In this document: positions 48,393 to 57,812 of the stretch, piece by piece | Layout of the letters: each line of letters opens with the position of its first letter | Numbering within the stretch: the stretch's first letter is position 1 | Origin: an uncultured Cryomorphaceae bacterium | GTDB lineage: Bacteria; Bacteroidota; Bacteroidia; Flavobacteriales; Schleiferiaceae | Length of the DNA stretch: 64,000 bases | Assembly: GCA_913043005.1 (NCBI GenBank) | Contig: CAJWKU010000001.1 | Location: 62,001 to 126,000, forward strand | Direction of reading: 5' to 3' | Notes under the pieces: model-generated | The model's database searches: none | Told to the model about the DNA's origin: nothing | The model's input: the letters and a program-made list of their open reading frames with translations, nothing else | Program-made: the position numbers and the translations under genes

Positions 48393-48488
48393 AAGATATT
48401 TTTTTCTGAGCGCAAAGTAATGGAAGCATTTCCATAAAATTGTATAAAATCATTCGCTGACATTTTGTCACGTGTGCATTAAAGTACT

Positions 48489-48496
48489 TATTTTTG
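48489..48496 (+). promoter_or_regulatory. -7 box of the miaB promoter
   Basis: TATTTTTG matches TAnnTTTG exactly and ends four bases before the miaB ATG at 48501. A TTTG at 48464-48467 lies 21 bases upstream, close to the usual -33 spacing. The start of transcription would fall on or next to the start codon. Confidence 0.7.
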
Positions 48497-48500
48497 TAAG

Positions 48501-49943
48501 ATGAAGACAACAAAAAGCCAAGGAAAATTACTTGACGAAGTTAGACAAGGTGAGCCATTAATAATTGAAAGTTCGGGCACAGGTAAGAAACTCTATCTAG
48601 AATCATATGGTTGTCAGATGAATTTTTCGGATAGTGAAATCGTGGCTTCCATTTTAGTTAAAGATGGATATGAGACTACTACAAATGTTGAAGAGGCTGA
48701 TCTAGTTCTGCTGAATACATGCTCTATTCGCGACAAGGCGGAACAAACGGTAAGAAAACGTCTGAAAAAATTAAACAGCATCAAAAAAAGATCTCCAGAA
48801 ATGAAAATTGGTGTTCTTGGTTGCATGGCTGAAAGAGTAAGAGAGAAGTTTTTTGAAGAAGAGAAGCTTGTCGATTTGGTTGTTGGGCCTGATGCTTACA
48901 GGGATTTGCCAAATTTACTCGGGGAGCTAGACGATGGTAGAAATGCTGTAAATGTTTTACTATCAAAAGAAGAAACCTATCATAATATTGAGCCAGTAAG
49001 ACTTGGGGGTAACGGAGTTTCCGCTTTTGTATCAATAACTCGTGGTTGTGATAATATGTGCACTTTTTGTGTTGTTCCGTTTACAAGAGGGAGAGAGAGA
49101 AGTCGGGATCCTCAGACTATTGTGGATGAGATCATAAATCTTTCAAAAAATGGTTATCATGAGGTTACTCTTTTAGGTCAGAATGTTGATAGTTATTTGT
49201 GGTACGGTGGAGGATTGAAAAAAGACTTCCGGAAGTCAAGTTCAATGGCTCAAGCTACAGCTTTGAGATTTGCAGATTTGTTAACAATGGTAGCTAAAGC
49301 AGTACCAAAAATGCGAATTAGATTTTCAACTTCTAATCCCCAGGATATGGCTGATGAGGTTTTATATGCTATTGCTGAACACGATAATATCTGCAATTAT
49401 ATTCATCTTCCAGTCCAAAGTGGAAGTAGTCGAATACTTAAAGCGATGAATAGAGGACATAATCGCGAAGAATATATCGACTTAATTAAAAGGATAAAAA
49501 AAATAATTCCAAATTGCGGTATTTCGCATGATATGATAACAGGTTTCCCAGGGGAAACAGAGGAAGATCATGCTGAAACTTTGAGTTTGATGGAGTTAGT
49601 TAAGTATGATTTTGGCTACATGTTTTTTTACTCGGAAAGACCGAACACTTTTGCTGCCAGGAATTTAGACGACGACGTCCCTTTGGAAATAAAAAAACGA
49701 AGACTTTCTGAAATAATCGAATATCAACAAAGGCACAGTAGAGAAAATTTATCAAAATATTTGGGTCAAACTTTTCAAGTCTTAGTAGAGGGAAAATCAA
49801 AAAAATCTGAAGATGATTTATTTGGAAGGACCTCGCAAAATAATGTTGTTGTATTTCCTAAAAAGAATTTTCGTCCAGGAGACTTTGTAGATGTAAAAAT
49901 ACAGAGAGCTACATCTGCAACTTTAATCGGAATAGCCATTTAA
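48501..49943 (+). CDS. miaB: tRNA-2-methylthio-N6-isopentenyladenosine synthase MiaB
   Basis: A 480-residue radical-SAM methylthiotransferase. The N-terminal UPF0004 domain holds GCQMNFSDSE (Cys near 38), LLNTCSIRDKAEQ and LGCMAERV, three cysteines for the second Fe-S cluster. The radical-SAM motif is CDNMCTFC (about 184-191), and a TRAM domain ends the protein. It methylthiolates A37 in tRNAs reading UNN codons. It begins a plus-strand run that continues to groEL. Confidence 0.97.
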   Translation: MKTTKSQGKLLDEVRQGEPLIIESSGTGKKLYLESYGCQMNFSDSEIVASILVKDGYETTTNVEEADLVLLNTCSIRDKAEQTVRKRLKKLNSIKKRSPEMKIGVLGCMAERVREKFFEEEKLVDLVVGPDAYRDLPNLLGELDDGRNAVNVLLSKEETYHNIEPVRLGGNGVSAFVSITRGCDNMCTFCVVPFTRGRERSRDPQTIVDEIINLSKNGYHEVTLLGQNVDSYLWYGGGLKKDFRKSSSMAQATALRFADLLTMVAKAVPKMRIRFSTSNPQDMADEVLYAIAEHDNICNYIHLPVQSGSSRILKAMNRGHNREEYIDLIKRIKKIIPNCGISHDMITGFPGETEEDHAETLSLMELVKYDFGYMFFYSERPNTFAARNLDDDVPLEIKKRRLSEIIEYQQRHSRENLSKYLGQTFQVLVEGKSKKSEDDLFGRTSQNNVVVFPKKNFRPGDFVDVKIQRATSATLIGIAI

Positions 49944-49956
49944 AAAAATAAAAATC

Positions 49957-50355
49957 ATGATTAAGTTTTTCTTTTTGTTATTCTTATTTTTAGGATTGAG
50001 TCTGTTTTCTCAGACAAGACTTCAAGATGGGACATGGGAGGATAAGGAATTATCTTTTAGTATTATCCATGAAGAGATAAAAGAGAATGGGTTTTTAGAA
50101 TTATGTATATCCAAAAATGGAGTTTGTATTGAAAATCTAACTGTTGGATTTACAATCGTAATTTTTGATAAAATGGGTAAAGAAATATTAAATTCGCTGT
50201 GGACAGGAAAAAATATGAATCTATCCTTTAAAAGAGCATATCCCGAGGCCAAAGAGATTTTAATTAAAGCTGGGGCTCCTTTCGTTATTAATAAAATTTC
50301 GGGGACCAGAATTAGAACAGGTCATTCCTTAAAACTGCATAAAACTCTAAAGTGA
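49957..50355 (+). CDS. small secreted protein of unknown function
   Basis: The 132-residue product has a strong signal peptide (MIKFFFLLFLFLGLSLFSQ). The mature part of about 113 residues is beta-rich and contains two Cys (LCISKNGVCIENL) that could form a disulphide in the periplasm. I do not recognise a family. It lies 13 bp after miaB, and its stop shares bases with the start of the sigma-54 activator gene, so it belongs to the same transcript. Confidence 0.7.
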   Translation: MIKFFFLLFLFLGLSLFSQTRLQDGTWEDKELSFSIIHEEIKENGFLELCISKNGVCIENLTVGFTIVIFDKMGKEILNSLWTGKNMNLSFKRAYPEAKEILIKAGAPFVINKISGTRIRTGHSLKLHKTLK

Positions 50356-51584
50356 TGAATATTCAAGAAATCAAGCAGCGTTTCGGCATTATTGGAACTA
50401 ATGAAGTTCTTGATCGAGCAATTTTCAAGGCTATGCAAGTAGCTCCAACTGATATTTCAGTTTTAGTTACCGGAGAAAGTGGGGTTGGTAAAGAAGCTAT
50501 ACCAAAAATAATTCATCACTTATCCCATAGAAAACATTCACCGTTAATTGCGGTTAATTGCGGAGCTATCCCTGAAGGAACTATTGATAGTGAGCTTTTT
50601 GGTCATGAAAAAGGTTCTTTTACAGGTGCAACAGGGGCTAGGAAAGGGTACTTTGAGGAGGCAGATAATGGTACTATTTTTATGGATGAGGTTGGAGAAT
50701 TGCCCTTAGGGACTCAAGTGCGTTTGTTGCGTGTGCTGGAAAATGGAGAAATTATTCGAGTTGGTTCTTCGAAATCACAGAAAATAAATGTTAGAATTGT
50801 AGGAGCCACTAATTCAGATATGTTGCGAGGAATAGAAAAAAATGAATTTCGTGAAGATTTATATTATCGACTAAACACTGTGGAAATAAATCTACCCCCC
50901 TTGCGCGATAGGAAAGGTGATATTCATCTATTGTTTCGAAAGTTTGCTCAGGATTTTGCTCAAAAATATAGAGTTCCTGGAGTACGCTTAAGTCAAGAGG
51001 CTGTGAGAGTTTTAGAGGATTACAGATGGCCTGGGAATATTCGTCAACTTCGAAATCTTGTTGAGCAACTCTGTGTTATTGAAAATGATAAAGAGATTGA
51101 TGCAGAAGTTTTGAGAAATTATATACCTGAAATTGATCGTTCAAATCTTCCGGCAAGGATGGAAAATCCAGTTTCTCAGGGAGAATTTAAGACTGAAAGA
51201 GAGATTCTTTATAAAGTTCTTTTTGATATGCGTAGTGATATTAGTAATCTAAAAAATGCAGTTCAATCTATTTTGAAAGGAGGAAGGCTAAACGAGACTC
51301 AAGAGTCCCCGGAAGGAACGATAATTCATCATAATTCTTCAGCAGAGGCGGATTCACTGCCAACCTCAATAGAAAAGGATAATAAAACAATCGCAAACGA
51401 GGAAACGTTGGATGTTGAATCTGCGGAGGATCCGAATGGAAATTTATCACTTCAAGATTTAGAAGTGGAAATGATAAAAAGAGCAATTGATAAACACCGA
51501 GGTCGCCGGAAAGAGGCTGCAGAAGAATTAGGTATTTCAGAGCGAACATTGTATCGTAAAATCAAACAATATAATCTAGGTTAA
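50355..51584 (+). CDS. sigma-54-dependent transcriptional activator without receiver domain
   Basis: A 409-residue bacterial enhancer-binding protein. The AAA+ domain starts almost at residue 1: Walker A GESGVGKE (40-47), the sigma-54 contact loop GSFTGA (87-92, a form of GAFTGA), Walker B GTIFMDE (106-112) and the arginine-finger region. After a polar linker a Fis-type helix-turn-helix ends the protein (RRKEAAEELGISERTLYRKI). No receiver, PAS or GAF domain precedes the AAA+ part, so its activity must be set by partners or level. A -24/-12-like site lies before groES further down the same gene block. Confidence 0.92.
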   Translation: MNIQEIKQRFGIIGTNEVLDRAIFKAMQVAPTDISVLVTGESGVGKEAIPKIIHHLSHRKHSPLIAVNCGAIPEGTIDSELFGHEKGSFTGATGARKGYFEEADNGTIFMDEVGELPLGTQVRLLRVLENGEIIRVGSSKSQKINVRIVGATNSDMLRGIEKNEFREDLYYRLNTVEINLPPLRDRKGDIHLLFRKFAQDFAQKYRVPGVRLSQEAVRVLEDYRWPGNIRQLRNLVEQLCVIENDKEIDAEVLRNYIPEIDRSNLPARMENPVSQGEFKTEREILYKVLFDMRSDISNLKNAVQSILKGGRLNETQESPEGTIIHHNSSAEADSLPTSIEKDNKTIANEETLDVESAEDPNGNLSLQDLEVEMIKRAIDKHRGRRKEAAEELGISERTLYRKIKQYNLG

Positions 51585-52084
51585 TGATGTTAAGGTCAGC
51601 TCCAATATTGCTTTTGATATTTATTTTACAATCCTGTTCAGGTGGCTATTCTTTTACTGGTGGAGATGTAGGTGCTGCAAAAACTGTCAGTATTGATAGA
51701 TTTAATAATATTGCCCCTTTGGTGAATCCGAAACTATCACAACAGTTTACAGAATCATTACAAGAATTATTGGTTAGGCAAACTCCTTTGGCACTTACTA
51801 AAGTTAATGGCGACTTGAACTTTAGTGGTGAAATAGTTGGCTATGAAGTAAAGTCAGAAGCTCCTGGGGCGAATGACCAGATTGCGCAAAGTAGACTATC
51901 CATAACAGTAAAGGTCAGATTTAAAAATTTCCTGGATGTAGAAAAAGATTTTGAGCAAATTTTTTCGAGTTACAGAAATTTTCCTGCCAGTAGTGACTTA
52001 AGTTCTGTAGAGGATGTTCTTGTTGATGAAATAATCCAAGAAATGGTAGAAAAGATTTTTAATAGATCATTAGTCAATTGGTAA
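51584..52084 (+). CDS. LptE-like LPS-assembly lipoprotein
   Basis: A 166-residue protein with a short signal peptide and lipobox ILQSC followed by SGGYSFTGG. The small alpha/beta body with TVSIDRFNN, a C-terminal helix and RSRLSITVKV-like strands fits the LptE family, the plug in the LptD outer-membrane channel for lipopolysaccharide. Its start overlaps the activator's stop and its stop overlaps the next gene, so translation is coupled. Family call rests on size, lipobox and neighbourhood. Confidence 0.75.
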   Translation: MMLRSAPILLLIFILQSCSGGYSFTGGDVGAAKTVSIDRFNNIAPLVNPKLSQQFTESLQELLVRQTPLALTKVNGDLNFSGEIVGYEVKSEAPGANDQIAQSRLSITVKVRFKNFLDVEKDFEQIFSSYRNFPASSDLSSVEDVLVDEIIQEMVEKIFNRSLVNW

Positions 52085-53235
52085 TGGGGGAGCAAAAAAA
52101 TCATGTTAATTCACTACTCAAAAGGAAAGTTAGATTCGGAAAAGAATCCACGTCGAACTTAGGGCGATTAGTAGATCAATATCCTTATGCACCTATTTTT
52201 CATTTTTTATATTTACGGAGTTTACAAGAGGAAGACTCTTATAAATTCCCATCCCAATTAAATCGATCATCAGTTTCAACAATGAACCGTTCTGCTCTTT
52301 TTGACTGGGCTGAAGAACCATTGGTTCCAATTGAGGTCCAGATGGCAGCTGTCGAAAAGAGATTATCAGATCGAACCAAAAATCAGTCAGAAATAGAAAG
52401 TAAAAATGAGGTCCCAATTTCTGAAGAAGATTCAGATAAAAAGCATAATTCAGGCGATAAAGAATTTAAAAAAAATATTAAATCATCGACTTATAAAACA
52501 GAAACTGCGCAGGTAAAGAAGATATCCATGGAGTCGTTAGACTTATCTAATTTACCTGATAAAGTAAAGATTCAAATTTTAAGAAGTAGAGCTATTAAAG
52601 AACAGTTCAGCCGAAACAGGAACAGTAATGAAAAACCAAATGCAGCAAAGGATTTAGATCTAAAAGAAAATAAAACTGTTAAAAAGGGGAAAACAATAGT
52701 TCCCAAGGAGAATTTAGAAAAAAGAGATCTTTCGATATCAATAAAGAAAAAAACTCCGTTTAAGAGTAATAAAAAATCTGCGCAGATTAGCACTAATAAT
52801 TCTGATGAAGATTCAAATTTTGAATATAAAAATAGAAAACCTAAATTTTTTTTAAACTCCCCTGAGCTTTCAGAATCCAAGGATCTTTCTCCTTTCGCTC
52901 AATTTTTGCATGGATTGAAGAATGATGCCCCAAAAATTGTCAATGAATCCTCAAGAGACAGGTCAACTGAAAGAAAAATATTGCAGCAGTTTTTAGAATT
53001 AAATCCAAAAATATCTCCAGTTAGAGGTGATGAAAACATACTGGATTTAACTTTAAAAACCCCAAATGTAAGTGGTTTAGTTACAGAGACTTTAGCAAAT
53101 CACTATTATGATCAAGGAGCTTTTGTGAAGGCAATTCAGGCATATGAAATATTGAAATTGAAAGTTCCGCAGAAAAGTGGCATCTTTGCGGCCCGTATTT
53201 CTGAAATGCGTAACCTTCAATTTGACAAAAAATGA
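52084..53235 (+). CDS. TPR-like protein with long charged linker
   Basis: A 383-residue cytoplasmic protein without signal peptide. The first 75 residues are helical (SLLKRKVRFGKES, PYAPIFHFLYLRSL) and the last 60 contain one clear tetratricopeptide-type repeat (ALANHYYDQGAFVKAIQAYEIL spans about 340-361, partly quoted). Between them lies about 230 residues of charged, Lys/Glu/Ser-rich, likely disordered sequence. I do not know its function. ATG 52084 overlaps the lptE-like stop; a TTG at 52078 is less likely. Its stop overlaps secG by 4 bp. Confidence 0.75.
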   Translation: MGEQKNHVNSLLKRKVRFGKESTSNLGRLVDQYPYAPIFHFLYLRSLQEEDSYKFPSQLNRSSVSTMNRSALFDWAEEPLVPIEVQMAAVEKRLSDRTKNQSEIESKNEVPISEEDSDKKHNSGDKEFKKNIKSSTYKTETAQVKKISMESLDLSNLPDKVKIQILRSRAIKEQFSRNRNSNEKPNAAKDLDLKENKTVKKGKTIVPKENLEKRDLSISIKKKTPFKSNKKSAQISTNNSDEDSNFEYKNRKPKFFLNSPELSESKDLSPFAQFLHGLKNDAPKIVNESSRDRSTERKILQQFLELNPKISPVRGDENILDLTLKTPNVSGLVTETLANHYYDQGAFVKAIQAYEILKLKVPQKSGIFAARISEMRNLQFDKK

Positions 53236-53603
53236 CCACTTTGTTTATGTTGCTAATCATTGCGATTAGTGTTCTCTTAATGTTAGTTGTATTAGTGCAA
53301 AACCCGAAAGGGGGAGGGCTTAGTTCTGCTTTTGGCGGTGACTCGGGAAACATGCTTGGTGGAGTGAGACGAACCAATGATTTTTTAGAAAAATCTACAT
53401 GGACCCTAGCTCTTGCTTTACTAGTCTTGGTTCTTTTAGTAAATATTACTAATCCAAGTTCTGAAATTCAATCAAGCCCAGAGTCTCAAATAGATGAGGA
53501 AATTGATAATGCTGCTCCAACATTTCAATCCCCTATGGCACCAACATCGCAGCCTGCAATTTCTCAACCTTCTGATATAGATTTGCCCGAAAGCGCTGAA
53601 TGA
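53232..53603 (+). CDS. secG: preprotein translocase subunit SecG
   Basis: A 123-residue protein with two membrane helices (about 1-20 and 55-74) joined by the loop QNPKGGGLSSAFGGDSGNMLGG in part, the SecG signature. A polar C-terminal tail rich in Pro, Ser and Gln follows, longer than in E. coli. SecG assists SecYE in protein export. It overlaps the preceding gene by 4 bp and is followed by the 143-bp region before groES. Confidence 0.95.
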   Translation: MTTLFMLLIIAISVLLMLVVLVQNPKGGGLSSAFGGDSGNMLGGVRRTNDFLEKSTWTLALALLVLVLLVNITNPSSEIQSSPESQIDEEIDNAAPTFQSPMAPTSQPAISQPSDIDLPESAE

Positions 53604-53614
53604 AACTGAATTTT

Positions 53615-53643
53615 TGTCAGTTTGTTAATGTCAAGCTGACATT
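53615..53643 (+). promoter_or_regulatory. TGTCA repeat cluster and palindrome upstream of groES
   Basis: TGTCA occurs at 53615-53619 and 53629-53633, and its complement TGACA at 53637-53641. The last two form the perfect inverted repeat AATGTCA-N3-TGACATT (53627-53643). It lies 21 bp before the sigma-54-like element. It is not a CIRCE element, so HrcA is not the obvious binder. It could be an activator or repressor site. Confidence 0.55.
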
Positions 53644-53663
53644 AGAAACACCGATTGTGCGGA

Positions 53664-53680
53664 TTGGCATGAGTTGTGCA
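53664..53680 (+). promoter_or_regulatory. candidate sigma-54 promoter of groES-groEL
   Basis: The site reads TTGGCATGAGTTGTGCA. GG at 53666-53667 and GC at 53678-53679 are exactly 12 bp apart, the invariant -24/-12 layout, and the rest differs from YTGGCACG-N4-TTGCW at two positions. The start of transcription would be near 53691, some 56 bp before the groES ATG. No exact TAnnTTTG box was found in this region. Confidence 0.6.
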
Positions 53681-53746
53681 TAAACTTTAAAATCTTTATA
53701 ACCGGTCAATAAACTTAAAAAAAATTCAAAAATTAAAAATATCAAT

Positions 53747-54025
53747 ATGGCAAATTTGAATATAACTCCTCTCGCTGATAGAGTAATTGTTTCTCCCTCA
53801 GCTGCTGAGACGAAAACGGCTTCCGGTATAATTATTCCGGACACAGCTCAAGAAAAGCCCCAAAAGGGAAATATTGTAGCTGTAGGTAACGGTAAAAAAG
53901 ATGAGCCAATGACTGTGAAAGTAGGTGATGAAGTTTTGTATGGTAAATATTCCGGTACAGAATTTAGTTTTGAAGGAGAAGAGTACTTAATAATGAGAGA
54001 ATCTGATATTCTTGCCATTCTTTAA
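53747..54025 (+). CDS. groS: co-chaperonin GroES
   Basis: A 92-residue GroES with all landmarks: [10 protein letters not shown] at the start, the mobile loop around [17 protein letters not shown], which contacts GroEL, and [15 protein letters not shown]. It caps the GroEL ring for protein folding. It is 32 bp upstream of groEL and preceded by the TGTCA palindrome and the sigma-54-like site. Confidence 0.98.
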   Translation: MANLNITPLADRVIVSPSAAETKTASGIIIPDTAQEKPQKGNIVAVGNGKKDEPMTVKVGDEVLYGKYSGTEFSFEGEEYLIMRESDILAIL

Positions 54026-54036
54026 GAAATATTTAA

Positions 54037-55698
<1,662 letters not shown>

Positions 55699-55722
55699 GA
55701 CACTCTTTTTAATATGATTTTT

Positions 55723-55759
55723 AAAACCCCATTTCTGATTTTTCAGATTTGGGGTTTTT
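55723..55759 (+). terminator. terminator after groEL
   Basis: An imperfect 16-bp stem, 55723-55738 with 55743-55758 (two mismatches in the middle), has an AAAACCCC / GGGGTTTT base and ends in a T run. It lies 24 bp after the groEL stop. Confidence 0.88.
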
Positions 55760-55836
55760 AATTGGTGATAATAATTTAAAATATTTTGGTACTTTCATGT
55801 TTTAGTTATTATCACCTTAACCTTAAACACTTAAAT

Positions 55837-56259
55837 ATGAATAAATATATCTTACCCTTAATAGCTGGATATGTGTCTGTTGCTGCATTGGCAGGTATTG
55901 TTGTGGTGCCACTTTGGTTCAATCCTACAACAGCCGCTTTACATGAAGCTTTTCCCAACGCTTACTATGCTGAACCTGTCCTTTGGGCTGGATTCGCTGG
56001 TGGCTTTTTACAAACTGTATTACAGGTAATAATTTGGGATAAAATGGGATTTAGAACGATTAAAGATGGAGCACTTAACGGTATTTGGTTAGGAGCTTTA
56101 TTGGCTGGTATTCAAAATTTGAATGAGGCATCTCAATATTCGGTATTTAATGCAACTGATGCAGCATTTACTAATGTTGCAATTTATATCGGTTTTACTG
56201 CCATATCTGGAGCAGCGATAGCATGGGCATATTCAAGAGGTGAAAAGAGCAATGCTTAA
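55837..56259 (+). CDS. small four-helix membrane protein, unknown
   Basis: The 140-residue protein has four likely membrane helices, at about 3-27, 48-68, 80-97 and 112-130, with short loops. The first loop carries NPTTAALHEAFPNAYYAEPVLW (partly quoted); short runs such as GGFLQTVLQVIIWDKMG and NGIWLGALLAG are seen later. I do not recognise a family and no active-site motif is evident. ATG 55837 is preferred over upstream TTG-type starts because it places the first helix at the N-terminus. It is a single gene with its own terminator. Confidence 0.75.
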   Translation: MNKYILPLIAGYVSVAALAGIVVVPLWFNPTTAALHEAFPNAYYAEPVLWAGFAGGFLQTVLQVIIWDKMGFRTIKDGALNGIWLGALLAGIQNLNEASQYSVFNATDAAFTNVAIYIGFTAISGAAIAWAYSRGEKSNA

Positions 56260-56284
56260 GTAATATTTTCAAATATTGAATTAA

Positions 56285-56310
56285 TAGCCCCAATTTTGGG
56301 GCTATTTTTT
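56285..56310 (+). terminator. terminator after the small membrane protein
   Basis: A perfect 9-bp stem TAGCCCCAA / TTGGGGCTA (56285-56293 and 56296-56304) with a two-base gap is followed by a run of T residues. It lies 25 bp after the stop codon at 56259. Confidence 0.92.
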
Positions 56311-56358
56311 TGTCCTAAAAACATGCGGTGAATTCGGAAAAGATTGATACATGAGTTG

Positions 56359-56366
56359 TACATTTG
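56359..56366 (+). promoter_or_regulatory. -7 box of the tRNA-Leu promoter
   Basis: TACATTTG, an exact TAnnTTTG match, lies ten bases before the tRNA 5' end and is identical to the box at the initiator tRNA. Confidence 0.65.
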
Positions 56367-56376
56367 TACCCTTATT

Positions 56377-56462
56377 GTCCGAGTGGTGAAATAGGTAGAC
56401 ACGAGGGACTTAAAATCCCTTCTTCAGTGATGGAGGTGCGGGTTCGATTCCCGCCTCGGGCA
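56377..56462 (+). tRNA. tRNA-Leu (TAA)
   Basis: An 86-nt class II tRNA. The acceptor stem GTCCGAG/CTCGGGC has one G-T pair, the anticodon stem AGGGA/TCCCT carries loop CTTAAAA (anticodon TAA, reading UUA), a long variable arm follows, and the T arm holds GTTCGATTC. CCA is not encoded. A terminator hairpin begins at its last bases. Confidence 0.96.
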
Positions 56463-56500
56463 CAAAAAAGGTTGAAGGTTGCTTCAGCCTTTTTTTGTGC
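56460..56500 (+). terminator. terminator hairpin overlapping the tRNA-Leu 3' end
   Basis: An 18-19-bp near-perfect inverted repeat from GCACAAAAAAGG... to ...CCTTTTTTTGTGC, with a short loop near 56478-56480, ends in T residues. Its left arm includes the last three bases of the tRNA. Confidence 0.88.
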
Positions 56501-56522
56501 ATAAAAATCTATATTTGGGGAT

Positions 56523-57752
56523 ATGAAAATTCGACTTCACTATCTTCTATTTCTCCCTCTTTTTCTTTTTTCCTCTTGCAGCTCTGTTTTTTATACTCAA
56601 AATCAAAAGATTGATATAAAATCTAAAGATGAGAATAAGACTATATTTTCCCTTTATGACGAGGCTGGAAATTTTTATCCAATGCCCTTAAAAGTCACTC
56701 TTTCAAATTCCCCTGGAGGGATGAGTTTGCTTGTGCCAAAATTCTCAAGAGTTAAGTATCGAGGCAGATGGACTCCTAGAATAAATTATTTGTTAGCAGA
56801 AGACAATGGAAATTACAAAGCATATAAATTAACGTATCGAATGCGTTATGATGGAAGTAAATTTGAGCCTTATGCAACATTTGGAATAGTATCAACATCT
56901 TTCGCTGCTTTAACCGTCGCTATGATACCTATATCTATCGCCAGTAATGACTTTGGAGTCTCAATTTTGAACTTATTATTTGCTGCTGCAAGTGCGGCAG
57001 GCGTAATTTATGTTGATCTACCGACAGGTCTTTTATCACAGATTTATAGCTGGTCTCTTTCAAGAAAAGGCATATATCGTAAATGGAAATTTGTTTCTAT
57101 TGAGGAGTTAGATCAAATAGATTATCCGGAATTCTTGAGTGGGTATCGTTTCGATAAAAGTGGGGAGTCAAATCTTGATCCCAACCGGCCCTCTTCCAGA
57201 ATGAAAAGGTTAGTTTCTACATACAAAACAAAAGTAGAATCGAAAGTTTCACAGGATACACTGAAGTCTACAATTATTCCTGATTCAGATATTAAAATAA
57301 TAGATTCTGTTAATGAAAAGAGTCCGGAATTAGTGAAAAAAGATGATAATATTTCAGAAAATATCGACATAGATAATCTGGTGGATTCAACCAAGGTTCA
57401 AATGCCTGAGAAGACGGAGTTATTAGAACCAGTTATTGTTAAAGACAAAATAATCAGAAATGAAGGCGTTATTTCAGGCTATTATGAGGATAATTACGCT
57501 GAAAATGTAGTAGCAGGTTCTCCAGGATATTATATAGTCTCAGGTATATATCGATCGTCAAGCCTTTCATCTAGAATGAAAGATGCGATGCAAAAAAAAG
57601 GCATTAATACCGATGTATTCAGAGACAAGAAAAATAATATGTATTACATGTATATCTTAAAATTTGAGAATGCTGAGGAAGCAGAAAAAGCAAAAGCATC
57701 TGGTTTACAAAAGCAATACAAGGGTAAGCTTTGGATAAAAATTGTTGAATAA
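56523..57752 (+). CDS. lipoprotein with C-terminal SPOR domain
   Basis: A 409-residue protein. The signal peptide ends in the lipobox FLFSSC, so it is lipid-anchored. Residues about 30-205 form a globular part with a hydrophobic stretch at about 117-165 (ASTFAALTV-like and LLFAAASAAGVIYVDL). A long polar linker (about 210-330) is rich in Asp, Glu and Ser. The last 75 residues (SPGYYIVSGIYRSSS to LWIKIVE) look like a SPOR domain, which binds denuded peptidoglycan at division sites. A role in linking outer membrane and wall is inferred. Confidence 0.75.
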   Translation: MKIRLHYLLFLPLFLFSSCSSVFYTQNQKIDIKSKDENKTIFSLYDEAGNFYPMPLKVTLSNSPGGMSLLVPKFSRVKYRGRWTPRINYLLAEDNGNYKAYKLTYRMRYDGSKFEPYATFGIVSTSFAALTVAMIPISIASNDFGVSILNLLFAAASAAGVIYVDLPTGLLSQIYSWSLSRKGIYRKWKFVSIEELDQIDYPEFLSGYRFDKSGESNLDPNRPSSRMKRLVSTYKTKVESKVSQDTLKSTIIPDSDIKIIDSVNEKSPELVKKDDNISENIDIDNLVDSTKVQMPEKTELLEPVIVKDKIIRNEGVISGYYEDNYAENVVAGSPGYYIVSGIYRSSSLSSRMKDAMQKKGINTDVFRDKKNNMYYMYILKFENAEEAEKAKASGLQKQYKGKLWIKIVE

Positions 57753-57812
57753 ATTTCGTCTTGCTAGGACATTTATGAAGAGGCACTTGAATTCAAATTA
57801 TATAAAGTTTAA

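Noticed and set aside
53604-53746. A CIRCE (HrcA) operator before groES
   Set aside because: The consensus TTAGCACTC-N9-GAGTGCTAA is absent; the inverted repeat here is AATGTCA-N3-TGACATT.
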